Shown piece after piece: positions 8,237-15,388 of a DNA stretch of 33,379 nucleotides. Each line of letters opens with the position of its first letter. Within the stretch, counting starts at the first letter, position 1. The stretch is from Alphaproteobacteria bacterium (lineage in GTDB: Bacteria; Pseudomonadota; Alphaproteobacteria; JACZXZ01): contig DASPOR010000195.1 in the NCBI GenBank assembly GCA_035625915.1, positions 1 to 33,379 on the forward strand, in the 5' to 3' direction. Both the position numbers and the translations under genes were made by a program. The notes beneath the pieces were generated by a model, which did no database searches, had not been told where the DNA came from, and worked only from the letters and a program-made list of their open reading frames with translations.

Positions 8237-8818
8237 ATGTCGATCATCCCGCCGCCAGCACCCGATGGCAAGCTCACGGTTACCGTCACGTATCTCGAGA
8301 TGACCGGCGCACCCCGGCGAGCGCCGCATCCGACCCCCGCGCGCAAACTCGCCTTGCTGCGCGCGGACACGGTTCCCATCCATTTCTATCGCTATCTCTA
8401 CAATACCGTCGGCGAGCCGTGGCTGTGGTACGAGCGTCGCGTGATGAGCGATGAGTCGCTCGCAACCATCGTACAGGACCCCTCAATCGATATTTACGTG
8501 CTTTATTCGGAAGGTGCTCCCGCCGGCTACGCCGAACTCGATCGGCGAGGCCAGAAGACGGAGGAGAATGAGATCGAAATCGCCTACTTCGGGTTGATGC
8601 CCGAATTTATCGGCCAAGGGCTCGGCCGATATTTACTCGATTGGACAATCGACACCGCATGGAGTCGCCGGCCAAAGCGCTTGTGGGTCAATACCTGCAA
8701 TCTCGACCATCCCCGCGCCCTTCAAACTTACCAAAAAGCCGGGTTTGCACCTTATAAGCAAATCACGAAGATCATCGACGACCCTCGTACGACGGGAATC
8801 ATTCCACATAAGGCTTGA
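8237..8818 (+). CDS. GNAT family N-acetyltransferase
   Basis: A 193-residue GNAT protein of a different subfamily from its neighbour. A proline-rich first 40 residues precede FYRYLYNTVGEPWLWYERR. The fold core follows: AGYAELDRR, then EIEIAYFGLMPEFIGQGLGR (beta-4 and the acetyl-CoA loop with GQGLGR), then WVNTCNLDHPRALQTYQKAGF (motif B). The substrate is unknown. ATG 8237 has GGGAGA at 8225-8230, six bases upstream and inside the end of the previous gene, so the pair is tightly coupled. The adjacent metC-type lyase is the next gene on the same strand after 114 bp. Confidence 0.86.
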   Translation: MSIIPPPAPDGKLTVTVTYLEMTGAPRRAPHPTPARKLALLRADTVPIHFYRYLYNTVGEPWLWYERRVMSDESLATIVQDPSIDIYVLYSEGAPAGYAELDRRGQKTEENEIEIAYFGLMPEFIGQGLGRYLLDWTIDTAWSRRPKRLWVNTCNLDHPRALQTYQKAGFAPYKQITKIIDDPRTTGIIPHKA

Positions 8819-8932
8819 GCGAACCTCCGGCATCCCCCATCCCCCTAGCGCGCCAAGACCGAGAATGACAAGATGGTCCTCGACAATGGGGAAACGCCAC
8901 TCAACTCACGAGAAAGAAGGCAAACCAAAGCA

Positions 8933-10102
8933 ATGAAAAAGGAAACCTTGCTGACCACCGCCGGGCGTCGCCCACGGGAAAATTACGGCATCGTGAATCC
9001 ACCCGTCTATCATGCTTCGACGATCGTATATCCATCGGTCAAGGCCCACGACGAATCCCGAAAGAACAAATTCGCCGGGGTCAGTTACGGCCGCGTCGGC
9101 ACGCCCACGACCTTCGCCTTCGAGGAGGCGGTGGCAACGCTCGAAGGCGGTCACCGTAGCGTGTCGGTCTCGTCGGGACTGAATGCGCTCACGACTGCCG
9201 TGCTCGCGGTCGTCAAGGCAGGCGACCATATTCTTGCAAGCGACAGCGTCTATTTCCCCTTGCGCGTCTTCTGTACGGAGATGCTGACTCGATTCGGCGT
9301 GGAGACGACCTTCTACGATCCACACGTGGCTGGCGATATCTCCAAGCTTATTCGCAAAAATACACGTCTCATCTGCATGGAATCGCCGGGATCGGTCACC
9401 TTCGAGATGCAAGACGTGCCGGCGATCTGCAAGGTTGCGCGCGATGCCGGCGTGCTGACCATGATCGACAATACCTGGAGCGGCGGTCTCTATTTTCAAC
9501 CGTTCAAACACGGCGTGGACTTCTCGATTCAAGCGGCAACCAAGTATATTACCGGGCATTCCGACTCCATGCTGGGCACGATCACAGCGGCCAATGAAGA
9601 GCATTGGCTCTTGGTCAAGCAAACCGCGACCAAGCTCGGTACCCATGCGGCACCGGACGACTGTTATCTCGGCCAGCGCGGTATTCGCACGCTCGCCGTC
9701 CGCCTCAGCCAGCATCAGGAAAACGGGCTCAAGCTTGCGCGCTGGCTACAAGGCCGGCCAGAAGTGGCGCGCGTCGTTCATCCGGCCCTGCCCCAGGATC
9801 CCGGCCACCGGATTTGGAAGCGCGATTTTACCGGCGCCTGCGGGTTGTTCGGCATCATGCTGAAGCCCTATGGGAAACCCGCGGTCGATGCGCTCATCGA
9901 CTCGCTCGAAGTCTTCGGTCTCGGCTACAGCTGGGGCGGCTATGAGAGTTTGATCGTCCCCTCAAATCCCGCCTCGATCCGGACTGCGACACAGTTCGAT
10001 GGTACCGGGCCCTATCTGCGACTGCATGCCGGCCTCGAGGATTCCGAGGATCAGATCGCGGATCTCGAGCGCGGGTTCTCGGTGTTGAATCGGCACGCCT
10101 GA
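8933..10102 (+). CDS. metC: Cystathionine beta-lyase (PLP-dependent trans-sulfuration enzyme)
   Basis: A 389-residue Cys/Met-metabolism PLP enzyme of fold type I. NPPVYHASTIVYPS and SYGRVGTPTT at the N-terminus, SSGLNALTTAV (phosphate-binding loop), TMIDNTWSGG and AATKYITGHSDSMLG with PLP lysine Lys204 are all present. The C-terminal YSWGGYESLIVP and LRLHAGLED segments fit cystathionine beta-lyase rather than gamma-synthase. The expected reaction is cystathionine to homocysteine, pyruvate and ammonia; cysteine desulfhydrase side activity is possible. ATG 8933 gives the normal family length; an upstream in-frame ATG at 8873 adds 20 unconserved residues. AGAAAGAAGG lies 12 bases upstream. No recognisable SAM riboswitch is seen in the 114-bp leader. 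hisI follows after 19 bp. Confidence 0.9.
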   Translation: MKKETLLTTAGRRPRENYGIVNPPVYHASTIVYPSVKAHDESRKNKFAGVSYGRVGTPTTFAFEEAVATLEGGHRSVSVSSGLNALTTAVLAVVKAGDHILASDSVYFPLRVFCTEMLTRFGVETTFYDPHVAGDISKLIRKNTRLICMESPGSVTFEMQDVPAICKVARDAGVLTMIDNTWSGGLYFQPFKHGVDFSIQAATKYITGHSDSMLGTITAANEEHWLLVKQTATKLGTHAAPDDCYLGQRGIRTLAVRLSQHQENGLKLARWLQGRPEVARVVHPALPQDPGHRIWKRDFTGACGLFGIMLKPYGKPAVDALIDSLEVFGLGYSWGGYESLIVPSNPASIRTATQFDGTGPYLRLHAGLEDSEDQIADLERGFSVLNRHA

Positions 10103-10121
10103 CGGGAGCGCCAAGCGAGCG

Positions 10122-10529
10122 ATGGACAAGGCAAGGGACAAGGCGGTCGGGGAGGTCGTCGGCAAGCTGAAGTTCAATCGTGACGGCCTCGTTCCGGCCA
10201 TCGCCCAGCAATTCGACACGGGCGAAGTGCTCATGCTTGCTTGGATGAACAAGGACGCCGTCGAGCAGACGTTGCGCACGGGCAAGGTCACCTATTGGTC
10301 GCGATCCCGCAAGGCGCTCTGGCGCAAGGGTGAGACCTCCGGGCAGGACCAGGAGCTGATCGAATTACGCTTCGATTGCGATGGAGACACGCTCCTCCTC
10401 GCCGTCGATCAGACCGGCGTTGCGTGCCACACGGGGCGACGGACCTGCTTCTTCACGGCATTTCGCAACGGCAAGCTCGAGGAAATTTCCGAGATCAAAT
10501 CCGATCCCCGGGCCCTTTACGCCGATTAA
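10122..10529 (+). CDS. hisI: Phosphoribosyl-AMP cyclohydrolase
   Basis: A 135-residue HisI without a fused HisE pyrophosphohydrolase, as is usual in Alphaproteobacteria. LMLAWMNKDAVEQTLRTGKVTYWSRSR is the family core. The metal-binding residues are visible: DCDGDTLLL (aspartates and one cysteine), then GVACHTGRRTCFF with the other two cysteines of the zinc site. It opens the purine ring of phosphoribosyl-AMP in the third step of histidine synthesis, in the cytoplasm. It begins 19 bp after the metC-type gene, so it probably shares that transcript; no other his gene is in the window. Confidence 0.95.
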   Translation: MDKARDKAVGEVVGKLKFNRDGLVPAIAQQFDTGEVLMLAWMNKDAVEQTLRTGKVTYWSRSRKALWRKGETSGQDQELIELRFDCDGDTLLLAVDQTGVACHTGRRTCFFTAFRNGKLEEISEIKSDPRALYAD

Positions 10530-10549
10530 ACTGTCCCGTGACCTTCACT

Positions 10550-10591
10550 TCTCCCCCAGTTGGAGGAGAGGGTTGCGGTGGGTTAGCGAAG
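10550..10591. repeat. Candidate short interspersed (REP-like) element
   Basis: The stretch between hisI and modB begins with CTCCCCCAGTTGGAGGAG, an imperfect hairpin, and continues with GGGTTGCGGTGGGTTAG. Read on the minus strand it has the pattern of CTAACCC...CAACCCTCTCC followed by a C-rich hairpin. That pattern is common in intergenic repeats of Alphaproteobacteria. Only one copy is present in this window, so its repeated nature is inferred. It may also act as a weak transcription stop after hisI, although no T tract follows. Confidence 0.4.
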
Positions 10592-10675
10592 CAATGTCGA
10601 GCGTCCGAGTGGGCCGCATGCGGTCGAGAGACGGGAAACGCCGGAGCGGACCAAAGGCAAAACGCACTGCCAACG

Positions 10676-11368
10676 ATGATTACGCCCACGCCATTCGAAG
10701 TCGAAGCCATACTCCTCAGCCTTCGGGTCGCGGTCTGGTGCGTGGTGTTGTGCCTTCCATTCGGGATTCTTGCCGGCTGGTCGCTGGCGCGGCGTGATTT
10801 CCCGGGCAAACAATTGCTGAACGGTGTTGTGCATCTTCCGCTCGTCGTCCCCCCGGTTGCCGTCGGCTATCTTCTTCTGCTTCTTTTCGGCGCGCGCGGT
10901 TCCCTGGGCAAATTCTTTCATGACGTATTCGGCCTTACGATTGCCTTCACCTGGAAGGGTGCGGCGATTGCTTCGGCCGTCATGGCATTTCCACTCATGG
11001 TGCGCGCAGTGCGGCTTTCGATCGAGGCCATCGATCGCGGCCTCGAGGCCGCCGCGCGCACGCTCGGCGCAAGCCCGCTCCGCGTTTTCCTCACGATCAC
11101 CCTGCCGCTCACATCGCCTGGCATTCTTACGGGCACCATCCTTGCCTTCGCCCGAAGTCTTGGGGAATTCGGCGCCACGATCACCTTCGTTTCGAATATA
11201 CCCGGTGAGACGCAGACACTGCCGCTCGCTCTTTATACGCTCAGTCAAACGCCCGACAGGGAGGCCGGCGCTCTCCGTCTCGTTGTGATTTCGATCCTGC
11301 TCGCCATGGCGGCGTTGATCGCATCGGAGCTTATCGCGCGCCGCTTGAGCCGGCGGCTCGGTGCGTAA
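10676..11368 (+). CDS. modB: Molybdate ABC transporter permease ModB
   Basis: A 230-residue inner-membrane permease with about five hydrophobic segments (around residues 10-34, 45-70, 88-110, 140-160 and 200-220). The EAA loop that docks on the ATPase is EAAARTLGASPLRVFLTITLP, followed by SLGEFGATITFVSNIPGETQTLPLALY, a segment characteristic of ModB. It would carry molybdate, and possibly tungstate, into the cytoplasm. ATG 10676 starts the conserved N-terminus; the longer upstream frame reads through the intergenic repeat. Its stop is two bases before the modC GTG. The periplasmic binding protein gene modA is not adjacent. Confidence 0.91.
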   Translation: MITPTPFEVEAILLSLRVAVWCVVLCLPFGILAGWSLARRDFPGKQLLNGVVHLPLVVPPVAVGYLLLLLFGARGSLGKFFHDVFGLTIAFTWKGAAIASAVMAFPLMVRAVRLSIEAIDRGLEAAARTLGASPLRVFLTITLPLTSPGILTGTILAFARSLGEFGATITFVSNIPGETQTLPLALYTLSQTPDREAGALRLVVISILLAMAALIASELIARRLSRRLGA

Positions 11369-11370
11369 AC

Positions 11371-12495
11371 GTGCTCGAAGTCAGGGCCAAGCGTCAGTTC
11401 AGCACCTTCACGCTCGATGTGGAATTCGTTGCGACCGCCTCGGGAATCACAACGCTCTTCGGCCGCTCGGGCTCGGGCAAGACGCTCACCGTCAACGCAC
11501 TTGCCGGCCTCGTTCGCCCAACCGAAGGCCGCATCGCGGTCGATGGCACTGTCCTATTCGATGCCCGACTTGGGATAGACCTGCCGCCTGAAAAGCGCCG
11601 GCTCGGCTACGTCTTCCAGGACGGCCGGCTGTTTCCGCACATGAACGTTCGTCACAACCTCGCCTACGGTATGAAGCGTCGAGTCGACGAAAACGGTATC
11701 GATTTCGACCACGTCGTAGCCCTTCTCGGTCTCGAGTCGTTCCTTGAGCGAAGACCGCGTGAGCTTTCTGGAGGGGAAAAGCAACGCGTTGCAATCGGCC
11801 GGGCACTCCTTGCAGCGCCAAGGCTTTTATTGATGGACGAACCCCTTGCCTCTCTCGACACTGCGCGCAAAGCGGAAATCCTGCCTTACATCGAGCGCCT
11901 GCGCGATGAGCTCAGTCTGCCTGTCGTCTACGTCAGCCACGCCATGGACGAGATTGTGCGCCTTGCGGATACGGTCGTGCTTATGTCAGACGGCCGCGTC
12001 ATTGCGGTGGGACCGGTCGAATCGGTCATGAGCCGACTGGACCTGCGTCCGATGACCGGCCGGTACGAAGCAGGTGCTGTCCTCAACACGACGGTCGAAA
12101 GCCACGACGGGAATTTTGCCCTTACGACACTCGCCTTCGCGGGCGGACGGCTTTTGGTGCCCCACATCGAGGCGCCCGTGGGCGGACGGATTCGTGTGCG
12201 CGTTCGCGCCCGCGACGTATCGATCGCTCTCACGCCCCCAAAAGGGCTGAGCATCCTCAACGTGTTTCCGGGCAAGATCGTCGAAGTCGGAGAGGACGAC
12301 GGCCCGCAAATCGATCTCCTGCTCGACGTTGGAGCGCCACTCTGGGCACGCGTCACGAGGCGCTCCTATTCCGAACTGGGGCTCGGTGTCGGTAAATCCG
12401 TCCATGCGCTGGTCAAGGCTGTGGCGATTGACCGGCATAGCCTGGGGCGTGGGAGCCGGTGGCGATTCCGCGAGGATCACGGCGGAGGAATATGA
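11371..12495 (+). CDS. modC: Molybdate ABC transporter ATP-binding protein ModC
   Basis: A 374-residue ATPase. The nucleotide-binding domain has Walker A GRSGSGKT (31-38), Q-loop VFQDGRLFPH, signature LSGGEKQR (132-139), Walker B LLLMDEP (152-158), D-loop SLD and switch histidine SHAMDE (His190). Residues of about 285-360 form a Mop/TOBE molybdate-binding domain (RVRARDVSIALTPPKGLSILN...GKIVEVGEDDG), which separates ModC from other importer ATPases. It powers ModB. GTG 11371 lies two bases after the modB stop, so the two are translationally coupled. The C-terminal FREDHGGGI tail is slightly longer than usual. Confidence 0.93.
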   Translation: MLEVRAKRQFSTFTLDVEFVATASGITTLFGRSGSGKTLTVNALAGLVRPTEGRIAVDGTVLFDARLGIDLPPEKRRLGYVFQDGRLFPHMNVRHNLAYGMKRRVDENGIDFDHVVALLGLESFLERRPRELSGGEKQRVAIGRALLAAPRLLLMDEPLASLDTARKAEILPYIERLRDELSLPVVYVSHAMDEIVRLADTVVLMSDGRVIAVGPVESVMSRLDLRPMTGRYEAGAVLNTTVESHDGNFALTTLAFAGGRLLVPHIEAPVGGRIRVRVRARDVSIALTPPKGLSILNVFPGKIVEVGEDDGPQIDLLLDVGAPLWARVTRRSYSELGLGVGKSVHALVKAVAIDRHSLGRGSRWRFREDHGGGI

Positions 12496-12607
12496 CCGCC
12501 GGGCCCGTGAAAAGGCGCGCGTTGTTTTTGGCGCAAGCAGGCCTATATCAGGGAACGTCGGAATTGAACCGAACGGGGTGCGGCGATGCCGCCGAGTGAG
12601 GTTCGCG

Positions 12608-12997
12608 ATGAAAATTTTTCGGACCATGACAAAGATTACGAGCGTCGTCGCTTGGCTCGCGTTGCTGTTTGCGTCACCAAATTTGATGGCACGGGAACGC
12701 TATCTCGCGCCGCAATTGGGCACGCTGCAATTGGGCACGCCGCAGTTGGGCGCGCCGCAGATTGCATCGCCCGTCGAACCCGGCAACGTGATCTCGTCTT
12801 ATCGCTACAACCCGGCGCCCAAGCAGCTGTCGCCCGCCCAGGACCAGGAAGTGCTTGAGTACCAGCAGCAATTGCAAAGCCAAGAGCGGAACCTCGAGGA
12901 GGGTCAAGCCCAAAGCTCGCCCAATCCGTTTCAGCGCCAGCAACTGATGGATACGCAGAGTGAACTCAATCGGGTGTATAACGTTCTTCATCCGTGA
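12608..12997 (+). CDS. Small secreted protein with PQLG(T/A) repeats, unknown function
   Basis: I do not recognise this 129-residue protein. It starts at ATG 12608 with GAGTGAGG seven bases upstream. A signal peptide is likely: basic MKIFRTMTK, then a hydrophobic core SVVAWLALLFASPNLMA ending in an Ala-x-Ala-like site. The mature N-terminus has three five-residue repeats (PQLGT, LQLGT, PQLGA), then a Gln/Glu-rich helical segment (SPAQDQEVLEYQQQLQSQERN) and ends NRVYNVLHP. It is probably periplasmic. A GCGGC-GAT-GCCGC hairpin (12580-12592) lies just upstream of the ribosome binding site. It follows modC after 112 bp and converges on the TonB-like gene. Codon use resembles that of its neighbours. 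Confidence 0.75.
   Translation: MKIFRTMTKITSVVAWLALLFASPNLMARERYLAPQLGTLQLGTPQLGAPQIASPVEPGNVISSYRYNPAPKQLSPAQDQEVLEYQQQLQSQERNLEEGQAQSSPNPFQRQQLMDTQSELNRVYNVLHP
12712..12756 (+). repeat. Three 15-bp tandem repeats inside the secreted-protein gene
   Basis: Units at 12712-12726, 12727-12741 and 12742-12756 differ by only a few bases (GCAATTGGGCACGCT in the first). Each encodes QLGT/A plus Pro or Leu. The unit is a multiple of three, so changes in copy number would keep the frame. Confidence 0.85.
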
Positions 12998-13042
12998 CGG
13001 TGAGATTGCGACTCGCTGCGAGCAAACCTCGGTTCTCGCTGA

Positions 13043-14131
13043 TCATTGCGGTGACATCGCCAGCACGGCCTCGATTCCGACCGTCTCGCCCTGAATGTTC
13101 ACGGGCAGCGGGCGAAATGGCGCGGTGTTCTGAATAGCGTCCATACCGGCCCGATCGAGCGCTGTCGAGCCCGACGACTGCACAAGACGGAGCGCGCGTA
13201 AATAGCCCCGTCGGTCGACGATCATCGCGTACTTGGCGACACCCGAGGCACCTCGCGCGGAATTTGGGTAGATCAGATTACTCAAGATGTCATCGCGCAG
13301 TGCGTTGAGATAGCGGTCGCCCCCGCCCTCGCCACGCATGTTGCTTTCAACTTGGACCGGCGAGGAGTCTTGGTTCGACCGCGGCGACGCGAGGGACGGT
13401 TGACCCTTGTTCGATGACGACGGAGGCAGGGCGGCGACTTGGGGGGCCGTTTTGTCCGGTGCAGCGGGCGGCGTCGGTGCGGGTGCTGGCTCCGGCGTCT
13501 TCGCAAGCTGCTGCGGCACCGGGGCGGGCGGCTGTTTCGCCTTCGGCGCCGGCGGCGGCAGAGTCGGTATGGGAATCTCTTCGACGGGTTGTTGCGCTTC
13601 CTTGGGCGGTTCTTGCGTTGGCTTCGGTGCTTCCGGTTCGCCCGGATTCTCCGCAGGCTTCGGGGCCGGCGGTGCTTCCGCAACTTGTTTGGCTGGCTCG
13701 GCCGGCTTTTCCTGAGGCTTCGGCTCCGGCGGCGCTTCTGTCGCTTGCTTGGCCGGCTCGGGTGGCTTCGTATCGGGCCGCTGCCCCGGGTTGAGGTTCG
13801 GGTCGCCGCCCGATTCGGGATGCACGAGTTCCGGACTCGGCTCCGGCGGCTTCTGAACGAGCGGTGGAGGCGTCGGTATCGGTGCCGGTGCTGGCGGCGG
13901 GGGCGCAACCTTGGCCTTCGGCGGCGGCAGCATGACGAGGTCGACGGGAATTGTCGGCGGCTCCGTCGGCTGCGTCCCAGTCGGCGGATGCACGAAAAAA
14001 AGAACGATCACGGCGGCGTGCAAAAGGAACGATACCACGCGCGCGATCATGCTGCGCCATTCCGCCCAAGGGTCGCGCGAGGATCTCTGCGACAGTGCGT
14101 TTTCAGTTGACCGCGCGTTCGCGGGGTCCAT
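13043..14131 (-). CDS. TonB-like energy transducer / proline-rich periplasm-spanning protein
   Basis: A 362-residue protein with TonB layout. A short cytoplasmic N-terminus is followed by one membrane anchor (MIARVVSFLLHAAVIVLFFV), where the SxxxH motif of TonB is approximated by SFLLH. About 200 residues rich in Pro, Ala, Lys and Glu follow, with 20-residue imperfect repeats starting EPAKQ(A/V). The C-terminal TonB-type domain (about 285-362) includes LIYPNSARGASGVAKYAMIVDRRGYLRALRLVQSSGS. It may transmit proton-motive force to outer-membrane receptors, or be a TolA-like linker. ATG 14131 has GGTGAG seven bases upstream; GTG 14143 is an alternative. No exbB, exbD or receptor gene is nearby. 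Confidence 0.85.
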   Translation of the reverse strand: MDPANARSTENALSQRSSRDPWAEWRSMIARVVSFLLHAAVIVLFFVHPPTGTQPTEPPTIPVDLVMLPPPKAKVAPPPPAPAPIPTPPPLVQKPPEPSPELVHPESGGDPNLNPGQRPDTKPPEPAKQATEAPPEPKPQEKPAEPAKQVAEAPPAPKPAENPGEPEAPKPTQEPPKEAQQPVEEIPIPTLPPPAPKAKQPPAPVPQQLAKTPEPAPAPTPPAAPDKTAPQVAALPPSSSNKGQPSLASPRSNQDSSPVQVESNMRGEGGGDRYLNALRDDILSNLIYPNSARGASGVAKYAMIVDRRGYLRALRLVQSSGSTALDRAGMDAIQNTAPFRPLPVNIQGETVGIEAVLAMSPQ

Positions 14132-14285
14132 GGATATTCTCACCGATGCCGTAGCCGCCGCTCACGGCTCACAAAGGGACCGCAAGACTATATCAAATCG
14201 GTCCTACTTACAGTGCATCAAGTACGAATCTTGCGCCAAGCAGCCTGTGCTCCATTCACAAGATATTCCCTTGCCTGACAGCACA

Positions 14286-14329
14286 ATGGAATTACCATCG
14301 TATGGAATTGGGCATGCTGCCTAATTCCA
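14286..14329. promoter_or_regulatory. Palindromic site and direct repeat upstream of dps
   Basis: A 27-bp near-perfect palindrome spans 14303-14329: arms TGGAATT and AATTCCA, inner arms GGCA and TGCC, one mismatch pair, centre at 14316. A further ATGGAATT at 14286-14293 repeats the left arm (ATGGAATT at 14302-14309) 16 bp upstream. The palindrome ends 20 bp before the dps ATG, so it is either an operator over the promoter or a hairpin in the leader next to the GGGGGGAG ribosome binding site. A GG-N10-GC pair at 14304-14317 also resembles a sigma-54 core. Confidence 0.5.
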
Positions 14330-14348
14330 CTACTGGGGGGAGTTCCGA

Positions 14349-14879
14349 ATGACCACTGTCAAGAACGCAAAGGCGCGGCGCATGGCGCCTCTCGAAACGC
14401 CAACGGGTCTTAAGCCCATTGCAACGCGGGATATTTCCGCGGCACTTAACGTCCTGCTGGCCGATATGTTGGCACTTTACCTCAAGACGAAGAATTTCCA
14501 TTGGCACATCTCGGGGCCGCATTTTCGTGACTATCATCTTCTGCTCGACGAACAGAGCGACCAAATCTTTGCGACGACCGACCCGATTGCCGAGCGGGTA
14601 CGCAAAATCGGCGGCACGACACTGCGCTCGATCGGTCAAATTGGCAGGATTCAGCGCGTTCTGGATAACGACGCCGATTTCGTCACCCCGCTCGACATGC
14701 TTGCGGAACTTCGCGACGACAACTTGCAATTAGCCACGCATATGCGCGAGACGCACCTGCTGTGCGACGAGCATGGCGACGTCGCGACCGCGAGTTTGCT
14801 CGAGGTATGGATCGACGAGGCAGAACGGCGAACGTGGTTTCTTTACGAATGCACCCGGCATGGCGAAGGCGGCAACTGA
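14349..14879 (+). CDS. dps: Dps family ferritin-like DNA-protection protein
   Basis: A 176-residue Dps. The intersubunit ferroxidase ligands fall where expected: His51 and His63 (in KTKNFHWHISGPHFRDYH), Asp67 (LLLDEQSDQIF), then Asp78 and Glu82 (TTDPIAER). Dps forms dodecamers that oxidise and store iron with hydrogen peroxide and, in many species, bind DNA. The lysine- and arginine-containing N-terminal tail (residues 5-22) could serve for DNA contact. ATG 14349 has an excellent GGGGGGAG six bases upstream. An unusual palindrome sits directly upstream. The stop codon is inside a GC-rich hairpin. Confidence 0.95.
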   Translation: MTTVKNAKARRMAPLETPTGLKPIATRDISAALNVLLADMLALYLKTKNFHWHISGPHFRDYHLLLDEQSDQIFATTDPIAERVRKIGGTTLRSIGQIGRIQRVLDNDADFVTPLDMLAELRDDNLQLATHMRETHLLCDEHGDVATASLLEVWIDEAERRTWFLYECTRHGEGGN

Positions 14880-14904
14880 GGGCGCAATCTGCGCAAGCGC
14901 CCTC
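14878..14904. terminator. GC-rich hairpin at the end of dps
   Basis: GAGGGCGC (14878-14885) and GCGCCCTC (14897-14904) form an 8-bp perfect stem around an 11-base loop, overlapping the dps stop. There is no T tract on either side, so termination efficiency is uncertain. It lies between two convergent genes and could serve both. Confidence 0.45.
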
Positions 14905-14933
14905 ATTCCCACGGCGAAACCAAGGCCCGTTGA

Positions 14934-15275
14934 TTATTGATTGGCGCCGCCGTAGCCGAAGTGGTTGAACGGTCCGAACACAAAGCGTGTTTCGTCGGGA
15001 TCGAACGTGCTGCCGTGAATCGTACTGGCGGACGGGCTTTTGTCCGTCTTGCCGTCGAGCGGGGGAAGACCGAGCACGGGCGCGGAGCTGCCCGCTCCGT
15101 TCTCATTGGGCTGGGTGAGCGACGCCCGATCGCTCGGCTGAGCAGACTGTCCGCCGCCATCCAAATGAGCGCTCGGGGCTGTTTCCGTGCCGAAAGCAAC
15201 CGCCGGCATCGGCAGCACGAAACATGCGATCGGCAAAACCGCAAGGCAAAACGACAGGCATTTCATCGCCGACAT
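14934..15275 (-). CDS. Small secreted protein, unknown function
   Basis: I do not recognise this 113-residue protein. The N-terminus MSAMKCLSFCLAVLPIACF continues into VLPMPAVAFG, a good signal peptide with a probable cleavage after Ala-Val-Ala. The mature part is hydrophilic and Ser/Pro/Gly-rich (SAHLDGGGQSAQPSDRASL) and ends FVFGPFNHFGYGGANQ. ATG 15275 has AGAAAGAA five bases upstream; ATG 15266 is an alternative. It is probably periplasmic. It is preceded by a 426-bp gap and converges on dps. A spurious frame is possible, but the signal peptide and ribosome binding site favour a real gene. Confidence 0.65.
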   Translation of the reverse strand: MSAMKCLSFCLAVLPIACFVLPMPAVAFGTETAPSAHLDGGGQSAQPSDRASLTQPNENGAGSSAPVLGLPPLDGKTDKSPSASTIHGSTFDPDETRFVFGPFNHFGYGGANQ

Positions 15276-15388
15276 GCGCGTTCTTTCTATCTTTTTGGTA
15301 GGGAAATTGCGCGACGTCCGGATTTTGCCGCGCGATGGTTAAGATTCGATTTGCAAATTCGCCGGCCGCCTCATTTCCGCCCAAATTG

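Noticed and set aside
8819..8932. Possible SAM riboswitch before the metC-type gene
   Set aside because: I could not find the conserved pseudoknot segments of SAM-II or the core of SAM-I in this leader.
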